Below, piece after piece: positions 44,101 through 52,969 of a DNA stretch of 64,000 nt. Within the stretch, counting starts at the first letter, position 1, and each line of letters begins with the position of its first letter. A program made the position numbers and the translations under genes. This stretch comes from Sphingobacterium bambusae (GTDB lineage: Bacteria; Bacteroidota; Bacteroidia; Sphingobacteriales; Sphingobacteriaceae), in NCBI RefSeq assembly GCF_033955345.1, contig NZ_CP138332.1:2418001-2482000 (forward strand), read 5' to 3'. Below the pieces are notes generated by a model. That model ran no database searches. It was given only the letters and a program-made list of their open reading frames with translations, and had not been told where the DNA came from.

Positions 44101-45095
44101 TATCGAGGAATTTCTATAGCATCCACAATTTGTTTAATGATAAAATCACTGGTGAAGCCTTCCATCTCCTTCTCCGGAGTTAATAACACCCGGTGCCCAA
44201 GGATATTAGGTGCCACATACTTGACATCATCCGGCGTTATAAAATCTCGCCCCTGCAGCGCTGCGCTAGCCTTGGAAGCTTCCAACAATGCTATCGATGC
44301 ACGAGGGGAAGCCCCAAGACTCAAATTTGGATTCGAACGGGTATTAAAAATCACCTGCACGATATAGGCAAATACATCTTCATGTACATACAATTGCTTC
44401 ACCAGCTCTTGGAAGCCTATGAGCTCCGCGATACCGACGACGGGCTGCACCAAATCCTCTTTATCGCCTGTTTTCTGGGCATGATGCTCCCGCAGGATTT
44501 CCATTTCCTCTTCCAAAGCCGGATAGCCGACATTGATTTTGAAAAGAAATCGATCGAGCTGTGCCTCCGGTAATCGATAGGTGCCTTCGTGCTCAATCGG
44601 GTTTTGCGTGGCAAAGACAACAAAAGGTCGCGGCACCGGATAGGTCGTCCCATCGACGGTCACTTGCCGTTCAGACATACATTCAAAAAGCGAAGACTGT
44701 GTCTTGGCCGGCGCTCGGTTTATTTCATCAATCAAGACGATATGCCCAAAGATAGGACCTTGCAAAAATTGAAATTCATTGCTCTTAAGATCGAGGATAG
44801 AAGATCCCGTCACGTCGGATGGCATAAGATCGGGTGTAAACTGTATACGCTTAAAGTCGCCCTGCACGCTCTTAGCGATCAGTTTTGCCGTTAACGTTTT
44901 TGCGACACCTGGCATCCCCTCGATCAAGGAATGCCCGCCAGCTAATATAGCGATGAGTAACTTTCGAATAACATCGTCTTGCCCCACAATAACTTTCTTC
45001 ACCTCCGATTTCACGGCATCCATCTTTTCCTGCAACACACTTAAGTCGATCCTATTCTCGAAATTAGGCTCATATTTACTTGCTAGTTCACTCAT
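44100..45095 (-). CDS. MoxR-family AAA+ ATPase
   Basis: A 331-residue AAA+ ATPase. Walker A is GMPGVAKT (residues 60-67) and Walker B IVLIDE (119-124). A sensor-1 Asn lies in VFATQNPIEHEGTYRLPEAQ, and the LDRFLFKINVGYP arginine-finger region follows. MoxR proteins assemble as hexamers and help fold or insert cofactors and complexes, usually with vWA partners such as the adjacent DUF58 protein. Its start overlaps the DUF4350 gene by 4 bp, so translation is coupled. Confidence 0.93.
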   Translation of the reverse strand: MSELASKYEPNFENRIDLSVLQEKMDAVKSEVKKVIVGQDDVIRKLLIAILAGGHSLIEGMPGVAKTLTAKLIAKSVQGDFKRIQFTPDLMPSDVTGSSILDLKSNEFQFLQGPIFGHIVLIDEINRAPAKTQSSLFECMSERQVTVDGTTYPVPRPFVVFATQNPIEHEGTYRLPEAQLDRFLFKINVGYPALEEEMEILREHHAQKTGDKEDLVQPVVGIAELIGFQELVKQLYVHEDVFAYIVQVIFNTRSNPNLSLGASPRASIALLEASKASAALQGRDFITPDDVKYVAPNILGHRVLLTPEKEMEGFTSDFIIKQIVDAIEIPR

Positions 45096-46306
45096 AATAT
45101 ATTGGCTTTACTTTTAAATTCTTCAATTTGTTTATGTACCTCCATAAGTTCGCTATCTGTGGAGTAGGTAATCTTCCGATATTTGTTTACCAAGGCCACA
45201 ATTCGTTCGCAATCGGCACGTGGAACACCAGTTTTCTTCGACAACTGTTCTGCAAATCCGGCATCTTCCAACTGCAGCGTATCAATAAAGAACTTCGTGC
45301 GCAGATCGTATAGAAAGTATTCTATTTTCTTTTGCAAGAGATTGCTGTCGTTACCGTTTTCGTAATACAAGGTCGCAATGGTTCTCGCAAACTCCTTTGA
45401 CAGATTTTTCTCGGCCTCGACAACAGGAACAGCCATCTGCTCCCGCTTGCTTCTGAACAGCAAAAGCAGCAACAGCCCGAAGAGCAACAAGTACCACGCT
45501 TGTCGAAGACCTTCATTTTGGAGCAATACCCGCAAAGGCGTCCTCGCGATCTCTTTACTTTGAAACAATGCATCATACCAAAAAACACGCTTGCGCGCTA
45601 TCAGTTTTAATGCCGCGGCGCCGTACAAAAAGTTTTGTTCTTGCAGCATGTAGTAGTTTGTAAACATAAGAGGCTCCAAATGAATTAAAAAGCGTCCCTT
45701 TTTACGCCGCACTTCCACAAAATTGGGCAGTTGACGTCCCCCCGCCTCAAAATATCCGGCCGAGCGCACGCCAGTAGAATCTATCCCGTAAAATAGTCCA
45801 GGGTATTCCAAGTCCTTGTAAAAAGCCTGTCGCCCATTGCTCAACGCGAACACCCTAGCATTTAGGTCAACGGTTTCGCCAAAATCCTGTGGGTAATAAT
45901 AATCTTGACTTAAGCCCAAACTATCCAATAAAACGGGAGGTAGACTATTTGATGAAATAAAGACCTCACCTCCTCTTTCGACAAACGCCAGAAGCTCAGC
46001 AATAGATTCCTTCCCTTCATAAAACTGGTCTACGACGAAAATAAGACTGGCATTTTCCTTACCCGGCAGAAATCGTTTCAGATCATCATAATTTGTAGAT
46101 GTGAAATCCTTCACCTCACTGCTATCTGCCAGGATATGCGGCAGTTCGGTGCGTGTAAAATATAGTCCAAACGGTATTTTATCCCGTTGATCGTAACTTC
46201 GCGACCAGTCAATCTGACTATCTTTGGTGAGATCGATGAAGACAATTGCCAGCAAGGTGACAATCAGCAGCGCAATACCTAATTTTCCAGTCCCCTTCAT
46301 GCCCAT
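45092..46306 (-). CDS. DUF4350-domain membrane protein
   Basis: A 404-residue protein with a membrane helix at about residues 8-24 and another at about 266-284 (AWYLLLFGLLLLLLFRS). The extracytoplasmic part between them has the DUF4350 character, a GATase-like fold (LIFVVDQFYEGKESIAELLA then FVERGGEVFISSNSLPP). The C-terminal 120 residues are cytoplasmic and helical. No enzymatic residues can be named. Overlaps with both neighbours (4 bp and 10 bp) show operon membership. Confidence 0.82.
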   Translation of the reverse strand: MGMKGTGKLGIALLIVTLLAIVFIDLTKDSQIDWSRSYDQRDKIPFGLYFTRTELPHILADSSEVKDFTSTNYDDLKRFLPGKENASLIFVVDQFYEGKESIAELLAFVERGGEVFISSNSLPPVLLDSLGLSQDYYYPQDFGETVDLNARVFALSNGRQAFYKDLEYPGLFYGIDSTGVRSAGYFEAGGRQLPNFVEVRRKKGRFLIHLEPLMFTNYYMLQEQNFLYGAAALKLIARKRVFWYDALFQSKEIARTPLRVLLQNEGLRQAWYLLLFGLLLLLLFRSKREQMAVPVVEAEKNLSKEFARTIATLYYENGNDSNLLQKKIEYFLYDLRTKFFIDTLQLEDAGFAEQLSKKTGVPRADCERIVALVNKYRKITYSTDSELMEVHKQIEEFKSKANIL

Positions 46307-47097
46307 TTCGATTGAAAGTTTAAGAAATAACCCGAAAATGATGCGTATTGTGCAGCATCCATGGCCACATTACCATACCATACACGATTAAGAATAGTCA
46401 CGTTCCCGGCAAATTCCTTTTTCAAGGTCTCATCCTGCAATTCATCAATAAGCTCCACATGTGACTTGGAATGTTTCCAATCTATCCAGCCTTTTTTTGC
46501 CAACAGCTGTATGTTAAGCAGGTTGAGGTAACGGATCGCCCTCACAAAGTCTTGCTCTTTCTCGGCTTGCGCAATATAGCCGGCCAAATCGACGTCCATC
46601 AGGTTTCTTTCGACGAACTTGATCTCATCGCCTTCTTCACGTTCCTCCTCGCTAGGGCTCAACCAACGTTGTCTTGAAACAATGATACGATAGACAATCC
46701 ACACCAATACAGCCACGGCCAATAACGCTAATATCTTATATACAAAATCGGAAAATTCAAAATAATTGATGTCAGGAAATAGTCCTTCTAGCCAGCGGCC
46801 AATTCTATCGAATATCTTCTTGAACAACCCAATCTGCTGTTCGCGTACCTGATCATAATCAAACTCCTCTCCTTGATAGTCTTTAGAAAGTCGATGGAAC
46901 GTCGCTGTATCAACTACAGGAATATCCGTTAATTGAGGTACGTGATCGTAGTATCCTTCTTCCAAAAAGTCGTCTACCGGCGCCTCTGCTACTTCCGGCA
47001 GGCTATCGGGCAGGATTTTTGGCGAAATAGAATCCTGTGCCAGCGAGAAAAAGGGCAGAAGCATGAACAATGCTATTGGAAAGAATCTAAAGCTCAT
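46297..47097 (-). CDS. DUF4129-type membrane protein
   Basis: A 266-residue protein. I chose the ATG at 47097 because MSFRFFPIALFMLLPFFSLA is a clean signal peptide; an in-frame start at 47130 adds eleven residues that break it. A membrane helix lies at about residues 125-145 (ILALLAVAVLVWIVYRIIV). The cytoplasmic C-terminal part has the DUF4129 look: FVRAIRYLNLLNIQLLAKKGW then a RVWYGNVAMDAAQY stretch. DUF4129 often accompanies MoxR and DUF58, and its role is unknown. It overlaps the upstream gene by 11 bp. Confidence 0.78.
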   Translation of the reverse strand: MSFRFFPIALFMLLPFFSLAQDSISPKILPDSLPEVAEAPVDDFLEEGYYDHVPQLTDIPVVDTATFHRLSKDYQGEEFDYDQVREQQIGLFKKIFDRIGRWLEGLFPDINYFEFSDFVYKILALLAVAVLVWIVYRIIVSRQRWLSPSEEEREEGDEIKFVERNLMDVDLAGYIAQAEKEQDFVRAIRYLNLLNIQLLAKKGWIDWKHSKSHVELIDELQDETLKKEFAGNVTILNRVWYGNVAMDAAQYASFSGYFLNFQSKWA

Positions 47098-48004
47098 TAG
47101 CCGGCCCTCCCAAGCGATCAATCTTTTCATAAATATTCTCGCCGTATTCTATTTCTTTGATGGTCTCGTAAATAATGCCGTAAACTAGCACAGAAAACAT
47201 ATAATATACAATGTAAAGTAGCACAATGAGGGTCGCGCCGAAGGAAACCAACATTCTACCAAAGATGCTATCAAAAAAGGTGTTGTCAAAACCGATGGTG
47301 TTATAGGCAATAATCCCTAAGATCAAGGTCGGCATCAAGGACAGCATCATCAAGAGCACTTGAAAAACAAAACTGACCACATAAGAAGATACGCTATAAT
47401 CGATCATTTTCTTGCGAAGCATGGAAAATGTCTTCTGCAAGCTTCCACCCGCATCCACATAGTCTTCCCTGTACAACAAGAATGCACAAAAAAACCAAAC
47501 GCCAACGAATGTTCCTAAAATACCCATTGCGAAACTGCCTACTAAGGGAATAAATGCCAAAATAAGCATCGCCACAGCGATAGGAATGATGAGGATAAAC
47601 ATCGCCACTATCGCGACAACTAAAAACGTCAGATATTTGCTTAGATGCTGTACGAACGATTGCCATACGTCCCGCGAACTAAAATCGGTATTCCTATTAT
47701 TTTTAAGCAAGATGAAATACTCGATTGCCAAACCAAAGAACACCATACTCACCAACATCAATCCGAAAAAGGCAGATATCGCGATTCCTATGATATCGAG
47801 CGATTCCGAGAAATCCTGTGTCGTACTTAAGTTAATCCGTGTGGTACCGTAATAAATCAACACCAACATGCAACATAGCGGGATAACGGCTAACTTAAAT
47901 ATCGTTTGGAAAAAATGCCGCAGCACCAAGCGCAATAGGTTAATGAAATCTTGGACAATTTCGCCAAGTTTTCGTTCTTTTCGAAATTCAAAGTCTATTT
48001 CCAT
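47087..48004 (-). CDS. Polytopic membrane protein of the MoxR operon, unknown
   Basis: A 305-residue protein with about six hydrophobic stretches (near residues 36-52, 70-94, 122-150, 150-172, 205-232 and 250-275) and polar ends. I do not recognise a specific named family with certainty. It resembles multi-pass integral membrane proteins of the DUF975/DUF4013 kind. It overlaps its neighbours by 11 and 10 bp, so its product probably acts with them. Confidence 0.68.
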   Translation of the reverse strand: MEIDFEFRKERKLGEIVQDFINLLRLVLRHFFQTIFKLAVIPLCCMLVLIYYGTTRINLSTTQDFSESLDIIGIAISAFFGLMLVSMVFFGLAIEYFILLKNNRNTDFSSRDVWQSFVQHLSKYLTFLVVAIVAMFILIIPIAVAMLILAFIPLVGSFAMGILGTFVGVWFFCAFLLYREDYVDAGGSLQKTFSMLRKKMIDYSVSSYVVSFVFQVLLMMLSLMPTLILGIIAYNTIGFDNTFFDSIFGRMLVSFGATLIVLLYIVYYMFSVLVYGIIYETIKEIEYGENIYEKIDRLGGPANEL

Positions 48005-48957
48005 CCGTAAATCTTGGCCATTTTATAGGGACGAATCACATAGAAGTAGAGAACCGCCACGAAAGAAACCGTTATGATCAGCGCACACATCCAAATGGAA
48101 ACTTGGTAATGCCGCGTGACGAAGCCTTCCAAAAAACCAGCGAGCACAAAAAAGGGAACCGTACTGACCAACACCTTGGCAGCTGTTCTAATACGTCGCT
48201 TAAAGGATTCTATCCGTGTATACGATCTTGGAAAAAGGATACTATTACCAATAGCAAGACCACAGCCCCCGGCGATCACAATAACAGAAAGCTCAATGGC
48301 ACCATGTATCCAAATGGCTGACATCGCCTCACCCATTACGCCATGTTGATAGAACATGTAGTGAAATGCGCCGACCATAATACCATTGTTGAACAGGATA
48401 TACCCCGCTCCTACACTGTAAAATATGCCGAAAGCAAATCCCAAAAAAGCTACGCGAACATTATTAATGGTGATGGCCAAGGCTGATCCCATTTCACTGC
48501 CTCCGGCATAAACCCCCGCCGGATTGCCACTTTCAATATTCTTGATGCTCATATCTACATAGTGGTCTCCAAGAATAAGTCGGACAAAATCGAGATCGTA
48601 ATAGGCAGATACGAAACCGATGGCAATGGAAAAACAAAAGATAAGTAAAGCGTAGAACAACGGACGCCTCAACTCCCAAATAGCCTCGGGTATCTCCCGC
48701 TGAAAAAAAATCTTGATCTGGTTCTCGGACGATTTTTGGTCGCGATAAAGCTGCTGGTGCGCTAGGATCGCCAGTTCATTTAGGTAGTCTTTCGTTTTGG
48801 AATGCGGGTAGAATGTCTGCGCATAAGCGAGGTCGTTGGTCAATTCCATATAGTTAGCGGCCAATAGATCCGGCTCTACATTCATTTTATTACGCAAATT
48901 GCCCTCGATCAAGACCCACTTCTCCTTATTCCTATCAATAAAGGATGCTTCTCTCAT
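47995..48957 (-). CDS. SpoIIM-family (stage II sporulation protein M-like) membrane protein
   Basis: A 320-residue protein with a cytoplasmic N-terminal third and about five membrane helices. Typical SpoIIM elements are AFLGFAFGIFYSVGAGYILFNNG, HGAIELSVIVIAGGCGLAIG and a central NNVRVAFLG. Bacteroidota do not sporulate, so the name marks only the fold. In Bacillus the homologue belongs to a peptidoglycan-remodelling complex. First gene of the six-gene operon, with its own promoter 25 bp upstream. Confidence 0.88.
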   Translation of the reverse strand: MREASFIDRNKEKWVLIEGNLRNKMNVEPDLLAANYMELTNDLAYAQTFYPHSKTKDYLNELAILAHQQLYRDQKSSENQIKIFFQREIPEAIWELRRPLFYALLIFCFSIAIGFVSAYYDLDFVRLILGDHYVDMSIKNIESGNPAGVYAGGSEMGSALAITINNVRVAFLGFAFGIFYSVGAGYILFNNGIMVGAFHYMFYQHGVMGEAMSAIWIHGAIELSVIVIAGGCGLAIGNSILFPRSYTRIESFKRRIRTAAKVLVSTVPFFVLAGFLEGFVTRHYQVSIWMCALIITVSFVAVLYFYVIRPYKMAKIYGWK

Positions 48958-48981
48958 CTGTTAAGTATGTAACCTCGATAC

Positions 48982-49012
48982 CAAACTTAACGAAATTTGA
49001 CCGCAATTGCAA
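48982..49012 (-). promoter_or_regulatory. Promoter of the SpoIIM-to-DUF58 operon
   Basis: On the minus strand TAAGTTTG (48989-48982) is an exact -7 match, and TTG (49012-49010) lies 20 bases further upstream. Transcription would start near 48975, giving an 18-base leader. Confidence 0.62.
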
Positions 49013-49203
49013 TTATATTCTTATTGAAAAAAAAGCAACCGAATCAATAGAACCGGCTGATTACTGCAGGCCTATAAATCGTTGAAAATAGCACCAATGC
49101 ATAACCCCGCGGTCCTACAATAAATGCACAATAAAAGATCTTTGTCGTTGAATAATTGTAGGCGTCAAAACTATTTCGTAAATTTCGCTAGTAAGAGACC
49201 ACA

Positions 49204-49932
49204 ATGAACAGATTGTTGATAAACACACCGCAAAACGTAAAGTTCGAGTACAAACTCGCTTCTTTGGGCTCCAGAATTATTGCATTTGCTATCGACTACT
49301 TTATTATTGTTTGCTATGCTTTACTGATCTTTTTCTTCCTGAGCCAGATCGGCCTGTTCAATGCGTCGGATAATTGGTTGATGATGGGGGTATACATGCT
49401 TTTTCTTCTACCAGCGTTCTTCTATCCATTTTTAATGGAAACCTTTTTTAATGGACAAACGGTCGGAAAGCTCATCATGAAAATAAAAGTTGTCAAGGTT
49501 GACGGCACGCGAGCCAATATCTATCAATATTTTGTACGTTGGGTATGCACAATCGTCGATATTTTTCTGTGCGTCGGCGCGCTGGGGATCAGCAGCATCA
49601 TAGCCACCCGCAATGCACAACGGATTGGAGACATCGCCGCCGATACGGCAGTGATCAGCACCAAGCAGGATATGTTTATTCAACAAACCCTATTTGCGGA
49701 GATTACCCAAGAACACCATGTTACCTTTCCGCAGGTATTGCAGCTCTCGGATGAAGATGCCAACATTATCAAAGAGGTGTATAGGAAAGGATATGAGCGT
49801 AAAGACTACAATATTATCCTTGCCTTAAGCAATAAACTGGTCGAATTGCTGGACGTGAAGCCACAGATGCGCCCTGAAGAGTTTATCGATATCGTTATAA
49901 AAGACTACTACTACACTTTTCGCGATAGGTAA
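49204..49932 (+). CDS. RDD-family membrane protein
   Basis: A 242-residue protein with three to four membrane helices in the first 150 residues. RDD signature residues are visible: the Arg and Asp of SLGSRIIAFAIDYF (residues 21-34) and a further Asp in WVCTIVDIFLCVG. The C-terminal 90 residues are cytoplasmic. RDD proteins are often small transport or accessory proteins. The gene is divergent from the SpoIIM gene by 246 bp, and RDD-SpoIIM-MoxR associations also occur in Actinobacteria, so a role in the same system is likely. Confidence 0.86.
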   Translation: MNRLLINTPQNVKFEYKLASLGSRIIAFAIDYFIIVCYALLIFFFLSQIGLFNASDNWLMMGVYMLFLLPAFFYPFLMETFFNGQTVGKLIMKIKVVKVDGTRANIYQYFVRWVCTIVDIFLCVGALGISSIIATRNAQRIGDIAADTAVISTKQDMFIQQTLFAEITQEHHVTFPQVLQLSDEDANIIKEVYRKGYERKDYNIILALSNKLVELLDVKPQMRPEEFIDIVIKDYYYTFRDR

Positions 49933-49949
49933 TCGCTGAAATTAATCTG

Positions 49950-50600
49950 CTATTTGAAGGTCCACTCGACGTAATTGATATTCTTACTATCGGCAAGATA
50001 CTTCCGTTCATAATAGGTCTTGATCGCCAGCACATCATCGACTAGATTAGATTTATAAAGATCGGTGGTTTCTCTTTTCTTTTGCAATTTAAGCCCTTCA
50101 ATCTGTTCGAGGGTATACGCATAAAAGCCATCATTATCCGTTTTCAGATGCATAATCCCAGCATCGGATAGCAAAGTCTTATATTTTTCCAAGAATTTTG
50201 GGTGTGTCAACCGCTTTTTTTCGCGACTAATCTGGGGTTGCGGATCGGGAAAAGTAATCCAAATTTCGTCAATCTCTCCTGCGGCAAAGTATTCTAAAAT
50301 TGTTTCGATCTGAATGCGTAGAAAGCCTACATTCGTTATTCCTTCTTCCAGTGCAGTTTTGGCACCACGCCAAATTCGGTTTCCTTTGTAGTCAACGCCA
50401 ATAAAATTTTTCTCCGGGAAGAGCTTCGCTAGATTAACCGTGTACTCCCCTTTTCCACAGGCCAATTCTAAGATCACTGGTTGCTCATTCTTAAAGAACG
50501 TGTTAGCCCATTTCCCCTTAAATGCTTGTCCAGCTTCCAATTGTACAACGTTTGCAAAGGTCGCCACCTCCGCAAATTTCCTTAACTTGTCCTTACCCAT
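49950..50600 (-). CDS. trmB: tRNA (guanine-N7-)-methyltransferase
   Basis: Methylates G46 of tRNA with S-adenosylmethionine. I chose the ATG at 50600 (MGKDKLRKFAEVATFANVVQ), giving 216 residues, the usual length; an in-frame start at 50693 lies upstream of the predicted promoter and inside the divergent gene. The SAM site is ILELACGKGEYTVNLA. IWITFPDPQPQISREKKRL is the catalytic signature with the conserved Pro-Asp-Pro, and LTHPKFLEKY follows. Confidence 0.95.
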   Translation of the reverse strand: MGKDKLRKFAEVATFANVVQLEAGQAFKGKWANTFFKNEQPVILELACGKGEYTVNLAKLFPEKNFIGVDYKGNRIWRGAKTALEEGITNVGFLRIQIETILEYFAAGEIDEIWITFPDPQPQISREKKRLTHPKFLEKYKTLLSDAGIMHLKTDNDGFYAYTLEQIEGLKLQKKRETTDLYKSNLVDDVLAIKTYYERKYLADSKNINYVEWTFK

Positions 50601-50618
50601 TTTTTGATGTTTTGTGGG

Positions 50619-50626
50619 CAAAAATA
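50619..50626 (-). promoter_or_regulatory. trmB: -7 promoter element of trmB
   Basis: The minus strand reads TATTTTTG, an exact match, with TTG 19 bases further upstream (50648-50646). Start near 50612, leader about 12 bases. Confidence 0.62.
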
Positions 50627-50630
50627 ACCT

Positions 50631-50638
50631 TATATTTG
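50631..50638 (+). promoter_or_regulatory. -7 promoter element of the GDP-fucose synthase gene
   Basis: TATATTTG is an exact match. Start near 50645, 13 bases before the GTG at 50658. Only 4 bp separate it from the opposing trmB element. A TTTG lies at 50611-50614, with a spacing of 16, shorter than usual. Confidence 0.55.
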
Positions 50639-50657
50639 CAGTATTCAATAGATTGAT

Positions 50658-51590
50658 GTGGAAAAAGACGCTAAAATATTTGTAGCTGGTCACCGCGGAA
50701 TGGTGGGATCAGCAATTGTTCGGACACTGGAGAAAGCCGGTTACCGCCATATTATCAAACGCACGTCGAAGGAACTGGATCTCCGCGACCAACAGGCTGT
50801 ATCTTCATTTTTCGAAGAACAACGCCCGGATTATGTTTTCTTGGCAGCAGCAAAAGTTGGTGGCATCGTCGCCAATAATACCTACCGTGCGGATTTCATT
50901 TATGAAAACATCGCTATCCAGACCAATGTCATCCATCAGTCCTATGTAAATAAGGTTAAAAAATTGCTGTTCCTCGGCTCTAGTTGTATCTACCCTAAAT
51001 TAGCTCCACAACCACTAAAAGAGGACTACCTGCTCACTGGATTATTAGAACCAACAAACGAGCCCTATGCCATTGCAAAAATTGCTGGAATAAAGATGTG
51101 CGAAGCGTATCGCACACAATACGGCTGCGATTTCATATCCGCTATGCCGACAAACCTCTATGGTATAAATGATAATTACCATCCCGAAAATTCACATGTT
51201 CTCCCGGCACTTATTCGGCGATTCCATGAAGCAAAAATACAAGGTGCGGAAAGCGTTACAATTTGGGGAACGGGAAGCCCGTTAAGGGAGTTTTTGTATG
51301 CAGACGACCTAGGCGAAGCATGCCTTTTCCTAATGGAGGCCTACAGTCAAGATCAATTTATTAATATCGGTGTCGGCGAGGATCTTAGCATAGGATCATT
51401 AGCGTTACTGATCAAGGAAATTGTGGGATTTGAGGGAGCGATTTTATTCGATTCCAGCAAACCTGATGGCACGCCACGTAAACTCATGGATGTCACAAAA
51501 ATCAGAGAATTGGGCTGGAAGCATAAGGTTTCACTAGCTGAAGGCATTAAATTGGCTTATGCCGATTATATAGCGAAGCATACAAATTAG
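50658..51590 (+). CDS. fcl: GDP-L-fucose synthase
   Basis: Epimerises and reduces GDP-4-keto-6-deoxymannose to GDP-L-fucose for glycans. The 310-residue short-chain dehydrogenase has the NADPH site [17 protein letters not shown] (residues 9-25). The catalytic triad lines up with E. coli Fcl: Ser108 in [10 protein letters not shown], Tyr137 and Lys141 in [10 protein letters not shown]. It begins with GTG. The partner dehydratase gmd is not next to it. It is convergent with the next gene, and the two stop codons share a hairpin. Confidence 0.95.
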   Translation: MEKDAKIFVAGHRGMVGSAIVRTLEKAGYRHIIKRTSKELDLRDQQAVSSFFEEQRPDYVFLAAAKVGGIVANNTYRADFIYENIAIQTNVIHQSYVNKVKKLLFLGSSCIYPKLAPQPLKEDYLLTGLLEPTNEPYAIAKIAGIKMCEAYRTQYGCDFISAMPTNLYGINDNYHPENSHVLPALIRRFHEAKIQGAESVTIWGTGSPLREFLYADDLGEACLFLMEAYSQDQFINIGVGEDLSIGSLALLIKEIVGFEGAILFDSSKPDGTPRKLMDVTKIRELGWKHKVSLAEGIKLAYADYIAKHTN

Positions 51591-51603
51591 TATGTTTCGC
51601 TAT
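51570..51603. terminator. Shared terminator hairpin spanning both stop codons
   Basis: ATAGCGAA, G, CATAC pairs with GTATG, T, TTCGCTAT: 14 bp with one G/T wobble and a 6-base loop that includes the first bases of the fcl TAG. The T run downstream is poor (TTTG), so this is a convergent-gene stop signal of moderate strength. Confidence 0.6.
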
Positions 51604-52102
51604 TTGTAGGGAGCCCAAAATCGGGGCTTTCATCTTCCACAACAAACCCAGCAGGAAGGTCTTTTTTCTTCTTTTTCTTTCCACCTTTCGGTTTGATAAA
51701 ATTCGTGATCTTACCGATAATAGAACTTATTTTACTTTGATTAACCTGTCCCACAGCTGTTTCAGAAGCCAACAAAACGACCGCTTTTTTTAGCCAGCCT
51801 GCATTACGGAGCAAGGTCGAGTTCAATACTAAAGGGGTTCCAATTTGCAAAACATTCGTTAACCAATCCGCGTCTTTACCTTTCATGGCCTTTCCGATGT
51901 TGTTTGCTACGCCTTTCACAATGCCGGCTCCCGGAACAACCGATGTGATATTTTTCACAAAGCGTATCGGAGCCTCTATTTTGTTTTTTAATAGGCTATA
52001 TTGATCCAATAAATAAGCTTCCTGCTCCCGCTTTCGCACATTAACACGTGCGATCTCAGCTTTCAGCTCTTCTAGATTATTTATTTTTTGTGAACTCTTC
52101 AT
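51587..52102 (-). CDS. Hypothetical protein of the YtxH/holin-like cassette
   Basis: A 171-residue protein without a signal peptide. The N-terminal 55 residues look like a coiled coil ([21 protein letters not shown]). The middle, about 60-125, is moderately hydrophobic and Gly/Ala-rich ([34 protein letters not shown]), and a lysine cluster [12 protein letters not shown] lies near residue 145. I do not recognise a family with certainty. It overlaps the holin-like gene by 26 bp, so it is translated with it. Confidence 0.7.
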   Translation of the reverse strand: MKSSQKINNLEELKAEIARVNVRKREQEAYLLDQYSLLKNKIEAPIRFVKNITSVVPGAGIVKGVANNIGKAMKGKDADWLTNVLQIGTPLVLNSTLLRNAGWLKKAVVLLASETAVGQVNQSKISSIIGKITNFIKPKGGKKKKKKDLPAGFVVEDESPDFGLPTNSETY

Positions 52103-52496
52103 GTATATTCGTTTTTACTTTCTCTTCAATTACATCATCGTCTTCATCGCCATCCCATTTGTTAGCCAATTTTCGGATTGTCACATTCATAAAAATAGAC
52201 TCCAATTTCGGCTCGAAAGCGCGAATGAGCAACAAAATCACAAAAAATATTACGCCTGTAAGCAGAAAACCCAAAGCATTGCTGTGCAGCAACTCACCAA
52301 GAAAAAAACCGAGAGCCAACGAACAGAAGAAAACGATGAATAACGTAAGAATGACTTTGGAGACATCGAGCACCAACGATCCTGCAATGCGGGATCCCTT
52401 AGCCAGAGCGCGCAATTTTAATAATTTGATCTGCGTATCGACGTATTCCTTTCCTTTTTGGAACGTGCCACTAAATGAAAATTTTTCTTCTTCCAT
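52077..52496 (-). CDS. Phage-holin-superfamily (Phage_holin_3_6-like) membrane protein
   Basis: A 139-residue protein from the ATG at 52496 (MEEEKFSFSGTFQKGKEYV); an upstream in-frame start at 52544 adds 16 residues. Two adjacent membrane helices lie at about residues 38-60 and 66-90 (KVILTLFIVFFCSLALGFFL, LLTGVIFFVILLLI), with a charged amphipathic N-terminus and an acidic C-terminus. This is the DUF1469/holin-III pattern seen in housekeeping stress loci beside YtxH, not a phage lysis gene. No phage genes are near. Confidence 0.75.
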   Translation of the reverse strand: MEEEKFSFSGTFQKGKEYVDTQIKLLKLRALAKGSRIAGSLVLDVSKVILTLFIVFFCSLALGFFLGELLHSNALGFLLTGVIFFVILLLIRAFEPKLESIFMNVTIRKLANKWDGDEDDDVIEEKVKTNIHEEFTKNK

Positions 52497-52591
52497 GAAT
52501 CCCGTTTTGCGAAGGGTTACCAGCACCGATCTGTCTGCATGCAAACATTTCCAGCGCGAGCCATTCCCCCCTCTAAAAGTTAATTTTAAAC

Positions 52592-52612
52592 GGGGCTACC
52601 TAAAGCAGCCCC
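52592..52612 (-). terminator. Hairpin between ytxH and the holin-like gene, possible attenuator
   Basis: GGGGCT and AGCCCC form a 6-bp GC-rich stem with a 9-base loop, 8 bp past the ytxH stop. The minus strand continues GTTTAAAATTAAC, so the T run is weak and partial read-through is plausible. Confidence 0.5.
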
Positions 52613-52619
52613 TGCTATA

Positions 52620-52889
52620 TTATGCATGCTCTTCGATCTCGTCGTCGATAATCGATTCCGTTTTAGCGACTTTCGATTTTACGACGGCAACTAATTTTTC
52701 TTTCAGATCTTGCAACTGATCCAGCTGCTCCTCAGCACGTTCTTTTATCGCATCACCAAGGTCTGCCAATGAGTCTTGGATCTTGTCTCTTGTTTCCGAT
52801 CCCTTATCGGGCGCAAACAATAGACCCAATACTGCACCAGCTGCTAAGCCTGCTAACAACGCTGTAACTATTTTACCGTTTTCGTTCAT
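52620..52889 (-). CDS. YtxH-domain protein
   Basis: An 89-residue protein with one N-terminal glycine/alanine-rich membrane helix (VTALLAGLAAGAVLGLLFAP) directly followed by the diagnostic PDKGSETRDKI motif, then an acidic helical tail. YtxH proteins are general-stress membrane proteins in many bacteria. It heads the three-gene cassette with the holin-like and hypothetical proteins, and is divergent from the ComM-like gene. Confidence 0.88.
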   Translation of the reverse strand: MNENGKIVTALLAGLAAGAVLGLLFAPDKGSETRDKIQDSLADLGDAIKERAEEQLDQLQDLKEKLVAVVKSKVAKTESIIDDEIEEHA

Positions 52890-52969
52890 AAGATTTGTCT
52901 TTTAATAATACTAAAGTTATACAGACGATATATGTTTAACAAATGATCGTTCTAATCGTTTTAAAAATA

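Noticed and set aside
47995..48957. Evidence for sporulation from the SpoIIM-like gene
   Set aside because: SpoIIM-fold proteins occur widely in non-sporulating bacteria, and no other sporulation gene is in the window.
52077..52496. Phage lysis holin or prophage remnant
   Set aside because: No endolysin, terminase, capsid or integrase is near, and the YtxH neighbour points to a housekeeping envelope cassette.
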